This document shows, piece by piece, positions 18,393 to 26,229 of a DNA stretch of 64,000 nucleotides. The notes under the pieces were generated by a model. That model was not told where the DNA came from. It was given only the letters and a program-made list of their open reading frames with translations, and did no database searches. How positions within the stretch are numbered: position 1 is the first letter of the stretch; the number at the start of each line of letters is the position of its first letter. The translations under genes were made by a program, and so were the position numbers. Origin of the DNA: an uncultured Alphaproteobacteria bacterium (GTDB taxonomy: Bacteria > Pseudomonadota > Alphaproteobacteria > Micropepsales > Micropepsaceae); contig CADEFU010000001.1 of NCBI GenBank assembly GCA_902826695.1, positions 582,574 to 646,573 of the forward strand. Reading direction: 5' to 3'.

Positions 18393-18467
18393 TGGCTGGG
18401 GTACTAGGATTCGAACCTAGGAATGGCGGAATCAAAATCCGCTGCCTTACCGCTTGGCTATACCCCA
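18393..18467 (-). tRNA. tRNA-Gln (anticodon UUG)
   Basis: The minus strand folds as a complete tRNA. The acceptor stem TGGGGTA pairs with TACCCCA, a G discriminator is followed by an encoded CCA, the TTCGAAT T-loop is present, and the anticodon arm GCGGA-TTTTGAT-TCCGC places TTG at positions 34-36, reading CAA. The CCA is at 18393-18395 on the plus strand numbering. Confidence 0.95.
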
Positions 18468-18709
18468 ATCCGATGGAGGTCGCGGGGGGACCCCTAGACG
18501 TGGGAGCCTCGCGAGGCGGCGGACCATAAGGGGGTGTCTGGGGGAAGGCAATGGGGGCCACCAGGGCCGGTTTGCCCCAGTTTTCTGAGCGCTGCGGACA
18601 ATATTTTTGACCGGGCGGAATAAGCCCCCCCGTGCGGTCGTTGTCACCTCTGGAACCCGCAGATTTCTGGGTGCGAACCCGCGTGTGGAGGCGGCGCTTG
18701 CGCAAGAGT

Positions 18710-18985
18710 ATGGCCAAGGCAAAAGAACCGGTCCGGCGGCAGCGGGCCTCGAAAAGAATTCGCGAGACCCTGGTGGCCTTTGCGCAGACCCGCGAGCGGC
18801 TTGCGCGTCTTCCGGACGATCTGCGGTTGCCGCTAACGCTCGTGGTTATCGAGGGCCTTTCTTACGCCGAGGCCGCGTCCCGTCTCGGCGTGCCGGTCAG
18901 CGTTCTTATGGAGCGGCTGGCGCTGGCGCGCGGATCACTAAGCGCGATGGTCGCCATGTCGGCCTATCCGCTCGCGGCGGAGTAA
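18710..18985 (+). CDS. Sigma-70 region 4-like small protein
   Basis: A 91-residue protein consisting almost only of a sigma region 4-like helix-turn-helix. The conserved LPDDLRLPLTLVVIEGLSYAEAASRLGVP block (about residues 34-62) matches sigma-70 region 4.2 of ECF sigma factors, but no region 2 or anti-sigma gene is nearby. It might be a regulator that binds DNA or RNA polymerase, or a decayed ECF sigma factor. The ATG at 18710 is the simplest start; longer forms read through a less coding-like stretch. Confidence 0.65.
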   Translation: MAKAKEPVRRQRASKRIRETLVAFAQTRERLARLPDDLRLPLTLVVIEGLSYAEAASRLGVPVSVLMERLALARGSLSAMVAMSAYPLAAE

Positions 18986-19050
18986 CGCGGGGCGTTCCTT
19001 AACCGAAGGGTTTGTGCTGTCTATCCGGCTTTCCGGGTGGAAGTGTCGCC

Positions 19051-20034
19051 TTGAGTCACACGTTTAGCGTTGCGCCGATGATGGATTGGACGGACCGGCA
19101 TTGCCGGTTCTTCCATCGCATCCTCACGACCAAAGCGCTGCTCTATACAGAGATGGTGACCACGGGGGCGCTCATTCACGGGCCACGCGCACGGTTGCTT
19201 CAGTTCGATCCGGCAGAGCATCCGGTGGCGTTGCAGCTTGGCGGCAGCGAGCCCGGAGATTTGGTGCAATGCGCGCGGATGGCAGAGGATGCAGGGTTCG
19301 ACGAGGTGAACCTCAACATCGGCTGTCCGTCGGAGCGGGTGCAGAAGGGGGCGTTCGGTGCCTGCCTGATGCGCGAGCCTGATCTTGTGGGCGACTGCGT
19401 GGCCGCGATGCGGGCTGCCGTGAAGATCCCGGTGACGGTGAAGTGCCGGATCGGCGTGGACGATCAGGAGCCGCGTGAAGCGCTGTTCGGGTTTGTCGAT
19501 CGCGTGGCGCGAGCGGGGTGCGAGACGGTTATCGTGCATGCGCGCAAGGCGTGGCTGAAAGGGTTGTCGCCGAAGGACAATCGCGAGGTGCCGCCGCTCG
19601 ACTATCCGCTGGTCTATGAATTGAAGCGCGCGCGGCCTGGGTTGCGCGTCGTTATCAACGGTGGGATCACGACGCTCGCACAGGCGCGCGAGCATCTAGC
19701 GCATGTCGACGGTGTCATGATGGGGCGTGCGGCCTATCAATTGCCGTGGGTGCTTGCGGATGTCGACCGAGAGATTTTCGGCGAGGCTCAGCGAGGCTTG
19801 ACGCGGGCGCAAGCGCTTGAGGCGTTCAAGCCTTATGTGGCGCGGGAGCTTGCCAAGGGCGTGCCGCTGAACGCGATGACGAAGAACGTGCTGGGGCTGT
19901 TCAACGGGCTGCCCGGGGCGCGGGCCTACCGGCGGCACTTAAGTGAGAACGCGGTGAAGCGCGGAGCGGGTCTTGGCGTGATCGATGAGGCGCTGGCACT
20001 GGTGCGTGAAGAGGGTGCGCGTGCGGCGGCGTGA
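19051..20034 (+). CDS. dusA: tRNA-dihydrouridine(20/20a) synthase DusA
   Basis: A 327-residue FMN- and NADPH-dependent enzyme that reduces uridines 20/20a in the tRNA D-loop. The SVAPMMDWTDRHCR N-terminus and NLNIGCPS...GAFGACLM with the catalytic Cys105 are specific for DusA rather than DusB/C. KAWLKGLSPK and NGGIT are also typical. TTG at 19051 is chosen as start because GGTGGAAG lies just upstream; the TTG at 19012 would add 13 unconserved residues. It is convergent with the phosphohexomutase gene. Confidence 0.93.
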   Translation: MSHTFSVAPMMDWTDRHCRFFHRILTTKALLYTEMVTTGALIHGPRARLLQFDPAEHPVALQLGGSEPGDLVQCARMAEDAGFDEVNLNIGCPSERVQKGAFGACLMREPDLVGDCVAAMRAAVKIPVTVKCRIGVDDQEPREALFGFVDRVARAGCETVIVHARKAWLKGLSPKDNREVPPLDYPLVYELKRARPGLRVVINGGITTLAQAREHLAHVDGVMMGRAAYQLPWVLADVDREIFGEAQRGLTRAQALEAFKPYVARELAKGVPLNAMTKNVLGLFNGLPGARAYRRHLSENAVKRGAGLGVIDEALALVREEGARAAA

Positions 20035-20071
20035 ACTTCGCGCCGCCCGCCCTCGTTAGAGTCAAACGCCT

Positions 20072-21571
20072 CTAGATCCTCTGATCGTACGCGCCGACGT
20101 GCTTGTTCTTCGATAGCCGCGCGTCGATATCGGCGAACATCGCGCGCATTCTTTCTTCCGACACCGGGCTTTCGACGACGACGACGAGGCTTGGCTTGTT
20201 CGACGAGGCGCGTACGAGGCCCCAGGTGCCGTCTTCGAGCGTGACGCGGATGCCGTTGACGGTGACGAGGTCGCGGATGGCGAGCCCCATGATCTTTTCG
20301 CCGCGCGTCTTGGCTTCGGTGTAGGCCGCGACGACTTCGTCCACGACGGCGTATTTCTTGTCGTCGGGACAGTGCGGCGCCATGGTCGGCGAGCCGTAGG
20401 TTTTGGGCAGGCTGTCGTAGAGCGTCGACATCGTCTTGCCGCCGGCGTTCTCAAGCATTCGCAGGACGGCAATCGCGGAGACGATTCCGTCGTCGTAGCC
20501 GCGGCCGATCGGCGGGTTGAAGAAGTAGTGACCGCTTTTTTCGAATCCGGCTTGGGCTTTGAGTTCGTAGGCACGGCGCTTGATGTAGGAGTGTCCGGTC
20601 TTCCAGTATTCCGTCTTCACACCGTTCGCGGTGAGCACCGGGTCGGTCATGAAGAGTCCCGTGGACTTCACGTCGACGACGAACTGGGCATTCTTTTGAC
20701 GTGAGGAGATGTCGCGCGCGACCAGGACGCCAACCTTGTCGGCGAAGATCTCACGGCCGAGGTCGTCCACGACGCCGCAGCGGTCGCCGTCGCCGTCGAA
20801 GGCGAGGCCGATATCGGCTTTGTGATGCTTTACGGCCTCGCTGAGCGCGTGCAGCATCTTCATATCTTCGGGGTTTGGGTTGTAGCGCGGGAAGCTGTAG
20901 TCGAGTTCCGCGTCGAGCGGGACGACGTCGGCGCCGATGCGGCGCAGCGCTTCGGGAGCGAACGCCCCGGCAGTGCCGTTGCCGCAGGCGGCGACGACTT
21001 TGATGGGACGTGCGAGCTTGCGGCCGGCGGTCACTTCGTCGAGATAGCGCGCCCGCATGCCCTCGATAGAGCGGTAGGTGCCGCCAGCGCGTTCTTTGGC
21101 TTTGCCTTCGAGCGCGATCTTCTTGAGCGCGTTCATTTCGTCGGGGCCGAAGGTTAGCGGGCGGGCTGCGCCCATTTTCACGCCGGTCCAGCCGTTCTCG
21201 TTGTGGCTGGCTGTCACCATCGCGACGCAGGGCGCATCGAGTGCGAATTGCGCGAAGTAGGCGGTGGGCGATAGCGCGAGGCCGATGTCGAGGACCTCGG
21301 CGCCGCCGCTGATCAAGCCGATGACGAGCGCTTGTTTTACGCTCAGCGAGTAGGAACGATAGTCATGACCGACGACGATGCGCGGCGTGACGTCCATGTC
21401 GTGGATGAGCGTCGCAAGGCTCGCGCCCAAGGCTTGGACGCCGATGAGGTTGATTTCTTTCGGATAGAGCCAGCGGGCGTCGTATTCGCGAAAGCCGTTC
21501 GGTGCGATGAGCGGCAGCGTCTCGAATTCGGCGGTGTTCGGCTTCAGGTCGGCGCGCGGGGGCGGGAACAT
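20072..21571 (-). CDS. Phosphomannomutase/phosphoglucomutase
   Basis: A 499-residue alpha-D-phosphohexomutase that interconverts mannose- or glucose-6-phosphate and the 1-phosphate, feeding nucleotide-sugar and polysaccharide synthesis. The catalytic phosphoserine motif TASHN (Ser122), the metal-binding DGDGDR (259-264) and the sugar-binding EKSGHYFF block are intact. The length is nearer to the AlgC/ManB group. It could supply the polysaccharide cluster at 36-44 kb, but its immediate neighbours do not show this. Confidence 0.92.
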   Translation of the reverse strand: MFPPPRADLKPNTAEFETLPLIAPNGFREYDARWLYPKEINLIGVQALGASLATLIHDMDVTPRIVVGHDYRSYSLSVKQALVIGLISGGAEVLDIGLALSPTAYFAQFALDAPCVAMVTASHNENGWTGVKMGAARPLTFGPDEMNALKKIALEGKAKERAGGTYRSIEGMRARYLDEVTAGRKLARPIKVVAACGNGTAGAFAPEALRRIGADVVPLDAELDYSFPRYNPNPEDMKMLHALSEAVKHHKADIGLAFDGDGDRCGVVDDLGREIFADKVGVLVARDISSRQKNAQFVVDVKSTGLFMTDPVLTANGVKTEYWKTGHSYIKRRAYELKAQAGFEKSGHYFFNPPIGRGYDDGIVSAIAVLRMLENAGGKTMSTLYDSLPKTYGSPTMAPHCPDDKKYAVVDEVVAAYTEAKTRGEKIMGLAIRDLVTVNGIRVTLEDGTWGLVRASSNKPSLVVVVESPVSEERMRAMFADIDARLSKNKHVGAYDQRI

Positions 21572-21619
21572 CTTGGGTCTCGTGCTGTGCGGGCGTGATA
21601 GGCGGGCGAGGGCGGAAAT

Positions 21620-22150
21620 TCAACCCGCGAGGGCCGCGAGAAACGCCTCAATAGCACTCTCAAGGTCAGCTTCGTTGACAATTGTGACATCGGCGGCGAC
21701 CGGAACGGACCGAGTGGCGCGGCTGTCGACGTCGTCGCTCTGCCGGCCGCGCGCGATCAGGCGATGACGCAGGACCTCGGGTGCGGCGGTGACCATGATA
21801 ACGCGCGTGGGTGCGAACTTGGCGCGTGCCGATGCGACGACCGTGCGGGACACATTGACGACGACATGCTGGCCGCGGGTGAGGCCTGCCGCGATCGTGG
21901 CGGGAATAGCATAGGCGGTGGCGTGCGTGCGCCAGCTCAGCGCAAAGCGTCCGGCGCGTTCGTCCGTGTCGAATTGTTCGGGGCTTGCGGCGATGTGATC
22001 TTCGGCGGCGCCGGCATCAGTGTCGCGCGTGATGACGCGGCGTGGAAACAGGTAGCCGCGATCCGCGAGCTGTGCGCGGGCCGATGCGATCAGCGAGTCT
22101 TTGCCTGCGCCGGAGGGGCCCACGATCAGAAAGAGGGTGCCGCGTGGCAT
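21620..22150 (-). CDS. phnN: Ribose 1,5-bisphosphate phosphokinase PhnN
   Basis: A 176-residue guanylate-kinase-fold enzyme that makes PRPP from ribose 1,5-bisphosphate, known from phosphonate degradation. The P-loop GPSGAGKDS starts at residue 11 and the RRVITRDTD block (about 37-45) is characteristic of PhnN. No other phn gene is in the window, so here it may only salvage ribose bisphosphate. Its first base overlaps the stop of the adjacent retropepsin gene by one base. Confidence 0.88.
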   Translation of the reverse strand: MPRGTLFLIVGPSGAGKDSLIASARAQLADRGYLFPRRVITRDTDAGAAEDHIAASPEQFDTDERAGRFALSWRTHATAYAIPATIAAGLTRGQHVVVNVSRTVVASARAKFAPTRVIMVTAAPEVLRHRLIARGRQSDDVDSRATRSVPVAADVTIVNEADLESAIEAFLAALAG

Positions 22151-22827
22151 CAGTCGCGGAGCACGAGTTCGTTGGATTCGATCGAGAATTTCGAGAGCGT
22201 GTTGAAGAAGTTCATGCCAAGCAGCGGACTACCCAAATTCTTGCCAACCATCGCGCGGAGGTTTGTGCGCACGATAGAGCCGAGGCGCACTTCGCGGATC
22301 GTAACCTCGGCCGCCGGGGCTTGGCCATTCGCTGTTTCGACGACGAAGATGTATTGCAGCGTGGCGACGTCGATGCCGGCGCGAGCCGCGTCGGCTTCGC
22401 TCAAGGCGATCGTCGTTGCACCTGTATCGGCGAGCATGCGGATTGTCGTGCCGTTCAACGCCACGTCGGCGAAGAAGTGTCCGTCGCCCGCGCGCCGCAG
22501 CACCACCTCGCTGCCCGAGCGTTGGACGGGCATGGATGGGTTGAGTTCGCCGGCGACGCGTTGCCAGGCGTGCGTGACTTCGGCCCGGTACGAGTAGCCG
22601 AGGATTAGAGCAAAGAAGAGGCCTACCCAAACCAGCGTGTACCGGGCGGCATCGGAAAGACTGCCCTGCCAGTTGAGGACTGCCGAGCCCATGATGACCG
22701 CGAGCACCAATCCGGAGGCTATGAGCTGGATGTAGTCGTCCGAGGTGAGCGTGCCGCGGCTCGAAAGCCACACAATCAAAGCCCCAAGCGCGATGAGCGC
22801 GACGACAAGAGCGGTTTGCCGGTTCAT
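22150..22827 (-). CDS. Membrane-anchored retropepsin-like aspartic protease (TIGR02281 type)
   Basis: A 225-residue clan AA protease. Three hydrophobic segments (about residues 5-22, 32-50 and 62-78) anchor it in the membrane; a retropepsin domain from ~105 carries the single catalytic motif MLADTGAT (Asp134), so the active enzyme must be a dimer. The LLGMNFFNTL block near the end is the second family signature. It lies 1 base from phnN and 38 bases from a shorter paralogue. Its substrate is unknown. Confidence 0.88.
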   Translation of the reverse strand: MNRQTALVVALIALGALIVWLSSRGTLTSDDYIQLIASGLVLAVIMGSAVLNWQGSLSDAARYTLVWVGLFFALILGYSYRAEVTHAWQRVAGELNPSMPVQRSGSEVVLRRAGDGHFFADVALNGTTIRMLADTGATTIALSEADAARAGIDVATLQYIFVVETANGQAPAAEVTIREVRLGSIVRTNLRAMVGKNLGSPLLGMNFFNTLSKFSIESNELVLRD

Positions 22828-22865
22828 CGTTCAATTATCCCAGCGGGAAACGCCGGGTGCAAGCG

Positions 22866-23366
22866 TCAGTCTTCGAGGACCATCTCGTTCGACTCGATTG
22901 CCACCTTCGAGAGCGTGTTGAAAAAGCTCATACCTAGAAGAGAGCCGTTCATGTCCCGGGTGACAAAGGCGCGCACGTTCGAGCGGCTGATCGAGCCGAT
23001 CCTGACCTCATCGAGCGTGACAGGGGCCACCGCCGATTCACCGTTGGCCGTGGAGGCCGTGGCGCTGAAGTTCAGTGCGTCGACGTTGATGCCGGCGGCT
23101 TCGGCGTCTTCGACGCTTAAGACGACGGCGCTGGCGCCGGTGTCGGCGAGCATTTTGATCGACGTTCCGTTGACGTCGACTTCGGTGAAGAAGTGCCCGC
23201 CGCTACGCTGCAGGACGACATCGCCGCCCCCGCCGCGCTGGCTGAGCTTCTTCGTTTTCTTCGTTAGCCGGTGTTTGCCTTGCTCAGGCTCAAAGGCATC
23301 GGGGCTTGGCACCATCATGAGAGATGCCAGTGTTATGGCTACCGCGGCGAAGATGACGTTGCGCAT
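22866..23366 (-). CDS. Exported retropepsin-like aspartic protease, paralogue
   Basis: A 166-residue protein with an N-terminal signal peptide or anchor (residues 1-24), a basic linker rich in Lys and Gly (about 30-48) and a retropepsin domain with MLADTGAS (Asp75) and LLGMSFFNTL. It is clearly homologous to the gene that follows it (22150-22827) and probably arose by tandem duplication, with replacement of the multi-helix membrane anchor by a single signal segment. It starts 102 bases from the divergent cobA. Confidence 0.88.
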   Translation of the reverse strand: MRNVIFAAVAITLASLMMVPSPDAFEPEQGKHRLTKKTKKLSQRGGGGDVVLQRSGGHFFTEVDVNGTSIKMLADTGASAVVLSVEDAEAAGINVDALNFSATASTANGESAVAPVTLDEVRIGSISRSNVRAFVTRDMNGSLLGMSFFNTLSKVAIESNEMVLED

Positions 23367-23468
23367 GGCCGGAAGTGTAAGCGCGCGGCTGGAAAGGGCC
23401 GGTAAACGTATTTTGCTTACTGGTGCGTAAATATTGAAAAACAACGCGTTTCGCCGTAGATATAGCCT

Positions 23469-24338
23469 ATGAGTTCTGCCTTGCCCTTTGCCTGGAACGC
23501 CGTGCGCGGCGCGGCCGCACTGCCCCAATTTGAACCGGGGTGGGTTTGGCTCGTGGGCGCAGGGCCTGGCGATCCGGGCTTGCTGACGCTGCATGCGCTC
23601 AACGCGTTGCAGCAAGCGGACGTGGTTGTCTATGACGCGCTGGTGGATGAGCGCGTGCTCAAGCTCGCCCGGCCGGGTGTGGCCGTTGAGTACGCGGGCA
23701 AGCGTGGCGGTAAGCCCAGTCCAAAGCAGCGTTCGATTTCTCTGCGCCTGATCGAGTATGCGCGTGCCGGCAAGCGGGTGCTGCGGCTCAAGGGTGGCGA
23801 TCCGTTTCTGTTCGGCCGCGGTGGCGAGGAAGCGCTCGCGTTGGTCGCGGCGGGGGTTCCGTTCCGCGTTGTGCCCGGTGTGACATCGGGTGTTGGTGGG
23901 CTTGCCTATGCCGGCATCCCCGCGACGCATCGCGACGTCAATCATGCGGTCACGTTCGTGACCGGGCACATGGCGGGCGGCGATGTGCCGGATACGATCA
24001 ACTGGCGTGCGCTTGCGGAAGGCTCGCCCGTGATTGTCATTTACATGGGGTTGAAGCATCTGCCGCAGATTACGCGAGCGCTTATGGACGGTGGGCGCGC
24101 GGGGCTTGAGCCGGTTGCGGTGATCAGCAACGCCACCACCGACCGCCAGCGCGTGCTCGAGACGACGCTTGAACGCGCGGTTGCCGATGTTGCTACAGGC
24201 CAAGTCGAAGCGCCGGCGTTGATTGTGATTGGCGATGCGGTGCGGCTGCGTGCGGGGCTCGACTGGCTGTCGGCGCTTGACGGGCGCGTGCTCAATCCCG
24301 ATCCGCTCGGGACGAAGCAGGTGCGTGACGTCGGGTAG
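23469..24338 (+). CDS. cobA: Uroporphyrinogen-III C-methyltransferase CobA/SUMT
   Basis: A 289-residue SAM-dependent methyltransferase making precorrin-2, the branch point to siroheme and cobalamin. The SAM-binding GAGPGDPGLLTL block (about 30-41), YAGKRGG, RLKGGDPFLFGRGGEE and ATHRDVNHA are all diagnostic of SUMT. There is no CysG dehydrogenase/ferrochelatase domain. No nitrite reductase or cobalamin gene is adjacent, so either siroheme or cobalamin is a possible destination. No cobalamin riboswitch is visible upstream. Confidence 0.95.
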   Translation: MSSALPFAWNAVRGAAALPQFEPGWVWLVGAGPGDPGLLTLHALNALQQADVVVYDALVDERVLKLARPGVAVEYAGKRGGKPSPKQRSISLRLIEYARAGKRVLRLKGGDPFLFGRGGEEALALVAAGVPFRVVPGVTSGVGGLAYAGIPATHRDVNHAVTFVTGHMAGGDVPDTINWRALAEGSPVIVIYMGLKHLPQITRALMDGGRAGLEPVAVISNATTDRQRVLETTLERAVADVATGQVEAPALIVIGDAVRLRAGLDWLSALDGRVLNPDPLGTKQVRDVG

Positions 24339-24349
24339 CTGCTCCGCTT

Positions 24350-24423
24350 AGACTGGATTCGTCTTCGTAGCCTCGGTACCAATATAGGATCAGGTAATCC
24401 TGACCGGCGTCATAGCGCTGCGG
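24350..24423 (-). pseudogene. Truncated 3' fragment of a BsuPI-like gene
   Basis: Read on the minus strand this encodes QRYDAGQDYLILYWYRGYEDES, close to QRYDAGQDYLVIYQYWGYEGEF at the end of the intact gene at 28807-29307. The match covers only the last ~22 codons and has no start, and it stops abruptly at the direct repeat beginning at 24432. It is therefore a truncated copy left by duplication or recombination. Confidence 0.65.
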
Positions 24424-24431
24424 CTGATCGA

Positions 24432-24460
24432 GTCGCCGCCCGTCAAGATGGGGAATATGT
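24432..24460. repeat. Flanking direct repeat, left copy
   Basis: A 29-base sequence (GTCGCCGCC-C-GTCAAGAT...GGAATATGT) that recurs at 26141-26169 in the same orientation with 27 of 29 bases identical. The two copies bracket the orphan genes at 24657-25943. Confidence 0.8.
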
Positions 24461-24656
24461 CTGCTGTCGCCGTATCGATGGTTCGCAGAGCATTTCGTCC
24501 AATGTCCTGCGGCGGTGGTCGTTGTAGTCACTCCCGTGCGTGAGCCGTGGGGACACGATTACATGTCGCCGAATGACCCGAATGACCTCGGCGGCTCGCA
24601 GATCATTTCGTCCGTCGTCCTGCGGCGGTGGTTGTCATAGACACATGTAGACACGA

Positions 24657-25163
24657 CTACCTGTCGCCGGATTCTGCTTCGAGAGAAAGCGCCGACCACA
24701 CAGTCAATGAGAAATTCTCGTCGTTCACCGCGTCGAGAATGTCTTTCAGGCATGGTGCAATCCACCATCCAGAATCTTCGTCGAACTCGTCTGGTGGGTT
24801 CGTTGAGTTATAGGTCACCTTGGCGACCAATTCCGCTAGAAGCAGATGGTTCAGCAGCAAGTCCTGCTGAGGAGTACGCGCCTCGAGCTGTTCCATGTCC
24901 AATGTTGCCCTTCTCAACGCTGAGAATGCATCATGCGCTTTGCTCCACTCGCTGGGAGTGTTAGCGAGGCAAATTGCGTGTTCAATAGGTTGAGATTTGA
25001 CAGCCGTACGATCAAGAACAAGGCGCATAACTCGTGCCGCCCACTGAGGGCGTCTTTCGACAGGCAGGTTCTCAAAAATCAACCTTCCCGCATCGAGTGC
25101 TTGGCCACCTTTCCAAAGGCTGCGTGCCTTCGATATCGTGTCGCTTGTCGGCATACCACTCAT
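24657..25163 (-). CDS. Orphan hypothetical protein
   Basis: A 168-residue soluble protein, predicted mostly helical, with no signal peptide or membrane segment. The segment VAKVTYN followed by an acidic stretch and SGWWIAP (about residues 112-140) looks like a conserved family signature that I have seen only in uncharacterised proteins. The base composition is lower in GC than the surrounding core genes, and repeats lie on both sides. This suggests horizontal acquisition. No function can be assigned. Confidence 0.6.
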   Translation of the reverse strand: MSGMPTSDTISKARSLWKGGQALDAGRLIFENLPVERRPQWAARVMRLVLDRTAVKSQPIEHAICLANTPSEWSKAHDAFSALRRATLDMEQLEARTPQQDLLLNHLLLAELVAKVTYNSTNPPDEFDEDSGWWIAPCLKDILDAVNDENFSLTVWSALSLEAESGDR

Positions 25164-25373
25164 CCCTTATTGGTCTGGCTCGGTTCGAATATACGGCGGC
25201 TGTGTTGGCCGAGTCCTCGTGCTATACTTGGTGCTCGCGCTCCCAGCGCCATTTCCGACTCTTTTCAGAGCTTCGATCAGTGCTCCCACCTGCGGATGAC
25301 TGGCATCAAGTTGTGGGGGAGGAGCGGGGAATAGGTATCATGTCCCCGTATTAGATGGCTCTGATCTGAGCGC

Positions 25374-25943
25374 TCAGACAGCGCGGCGCCGGGCGAACGC
25401 TAGCTTCTTCAACTCAGCCGGTGTAAGGCGCTCAAAAATTTCTTCGTAGAGTTCAGCCGACTTTTGGTAATTGCCCATGCGAAACGCTTCTTCGGCCCTG
25501 GGGCGCACCTGAGCTTCAAGAACATCCATCGCGTACTCCTTCGACCATGCCTTCCTCTGTGTTTCAAGTTGGTCAAAGCAATCAGGGTCGCCCCGAAGCG
25601 CTCGTTGACCGTAGCGCTCCACCAAGTCGCGAACGCGTGTGAGGCCGGCTTCGATCCCAGCATCCGTCGTTGCCACGTAGTTGCGATATGCCTGCGCTGC
25701 CACCGGATTCTCCAAACGAATAAGCGCTGAGAGTGAGTAACGCGTCCCGCGCCGCGAGATACCGAAGCCTACTTCGTATGACGAACGTCCATGAAAAACA
25801 TCTACCTCCAAGTCGCCGTTGCGGTATCGCAATAGAGTTGGCAGCACCTCTATTTCCGAGTATCCGCGCTCGCAAAGGAATGCGAAGCAGCGGCGCGCTG
25901 CCTCAGAAAAATTGAGATGCTCTCTCTTGGAATCGGTGTTCAT
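25374..25943 (-). CDS. Orphan hypothetical protein
   Basis: A 189-residue cytoplasmic-looking protein: an N-terminal alpha/beta part with DLEVDVFHGRSSYEVGFGISRRG, then helices ending in RRRAV, with a TPR-like stretch near the C-terminus (SAELYEEIFERLTP, about residues 165-180). The ATG at 25943 is preferred to a TTG six codons upstream. The size, single-domain layout and lack of neighbours resemble immunity-type proteins, but no toxin is present. It is separated from the previous orphan by 210 bases containing a GGTATCATGTCCCC repeat end (25329-25342). Confidence 0.55.
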   Translation of the reverse strand: MNTDSKREHLNFSEAARRCFAFLCERGYSEIEVLPTLLRYRNGDLEVDVFHGRSSYEVGFGISRRGTRYSLSALIRLENPVAAQAYRNYVATTDAGIEAGLTRVRDLVERYGQRALRGDPDCFDQLETQRKAWSKEYAMDVLEAQVRPRAEEAFRMGNYQKSAELYEEIFERLTPAELKKLAFARRRAV

Positions 25944-26064
25944 AAACCAGGCGGCATCCAAAAGTTCGTACTTCGGTCAAATGTCCAGCCACGCTCCTTC
26001 AGCAATGCCCTCTCAGCATTCAGAAAGATGCCATCGTTGTCGTTCGGCGATGCGTCAGAAATCG

Positions 26065-26116
26065 GGGGACACGTAACAAATTCAGAAGCGGTTGTTTGAG
26101 TCTGTTACGTGTCCCC
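26065..26116. repeat. Perfect 14-bp inverted repeat (GGGGACACGTAACA)
   Basis: GGGGACACGTAACA at 26065-26078 and its exact complement at 26103-26116 bracket a 24-base loop. Related words with GGGGACA or TGTCCCC ends occur at 24548, 25329 and 28553. This is typical of a REP-like or MITE-like hairpin end. Confidence 0.75.
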
Positions 26117-26140
26117 TGAATCCGGGTCCCCTGAATCCGG
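26111..26140. repeat. Tandem 15-bp duplication
   Basis: GTCCCCTGAATCCGG is present twice back to back with no mismatch, directly before the right direct repeat at 26141. It overlaps the right arm of the inverted repeat. Confidence 0.85.
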
Positions 26141-26169
26141 GTCGCCGCCAGTCAAGATTGGGAATATGT
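26141..26169. repeat. Flanking direct repeat, right copy
   Basis: This is the partner of 24432-24460 (27 of 29 identical). It marks the right edge of the ~1.7-kb accessory segment, just before the end of the RTX gene. Confidence 0.8.
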
Positions 26170-26229
26170 AAAATAAACATCATGTCTCCGAATTTCCTTT
26201 CGAATTCGTCGCGTCCACGTTCAGTCGCG

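Larger units (their letters stand above)
24339..24656. other. Accessory non-coding stretch with degraded repeats
   Basis: No convincing gene. It holds a truncated gene copy (24350-24423), one flanking direct repeat (24432-24460), and two imperfect ~90-base direct repeats, about 24485-24575 and 24597-24675. Each repeat contains the words CATTTCGTCC, TCCTGCGGCGGTGG and a GACACGA(T/C)TAC(A/C)TGTCGCCG end. These look like remnants of small mobile repeats. Confidence 0.6.

Noticed and set aside
23367..24203. Upstream extension of the short retropepsin frame across cobA
   Set aside because: The extension is antisense to cobA and lacks any motif; the signal peptide begins at 23366.
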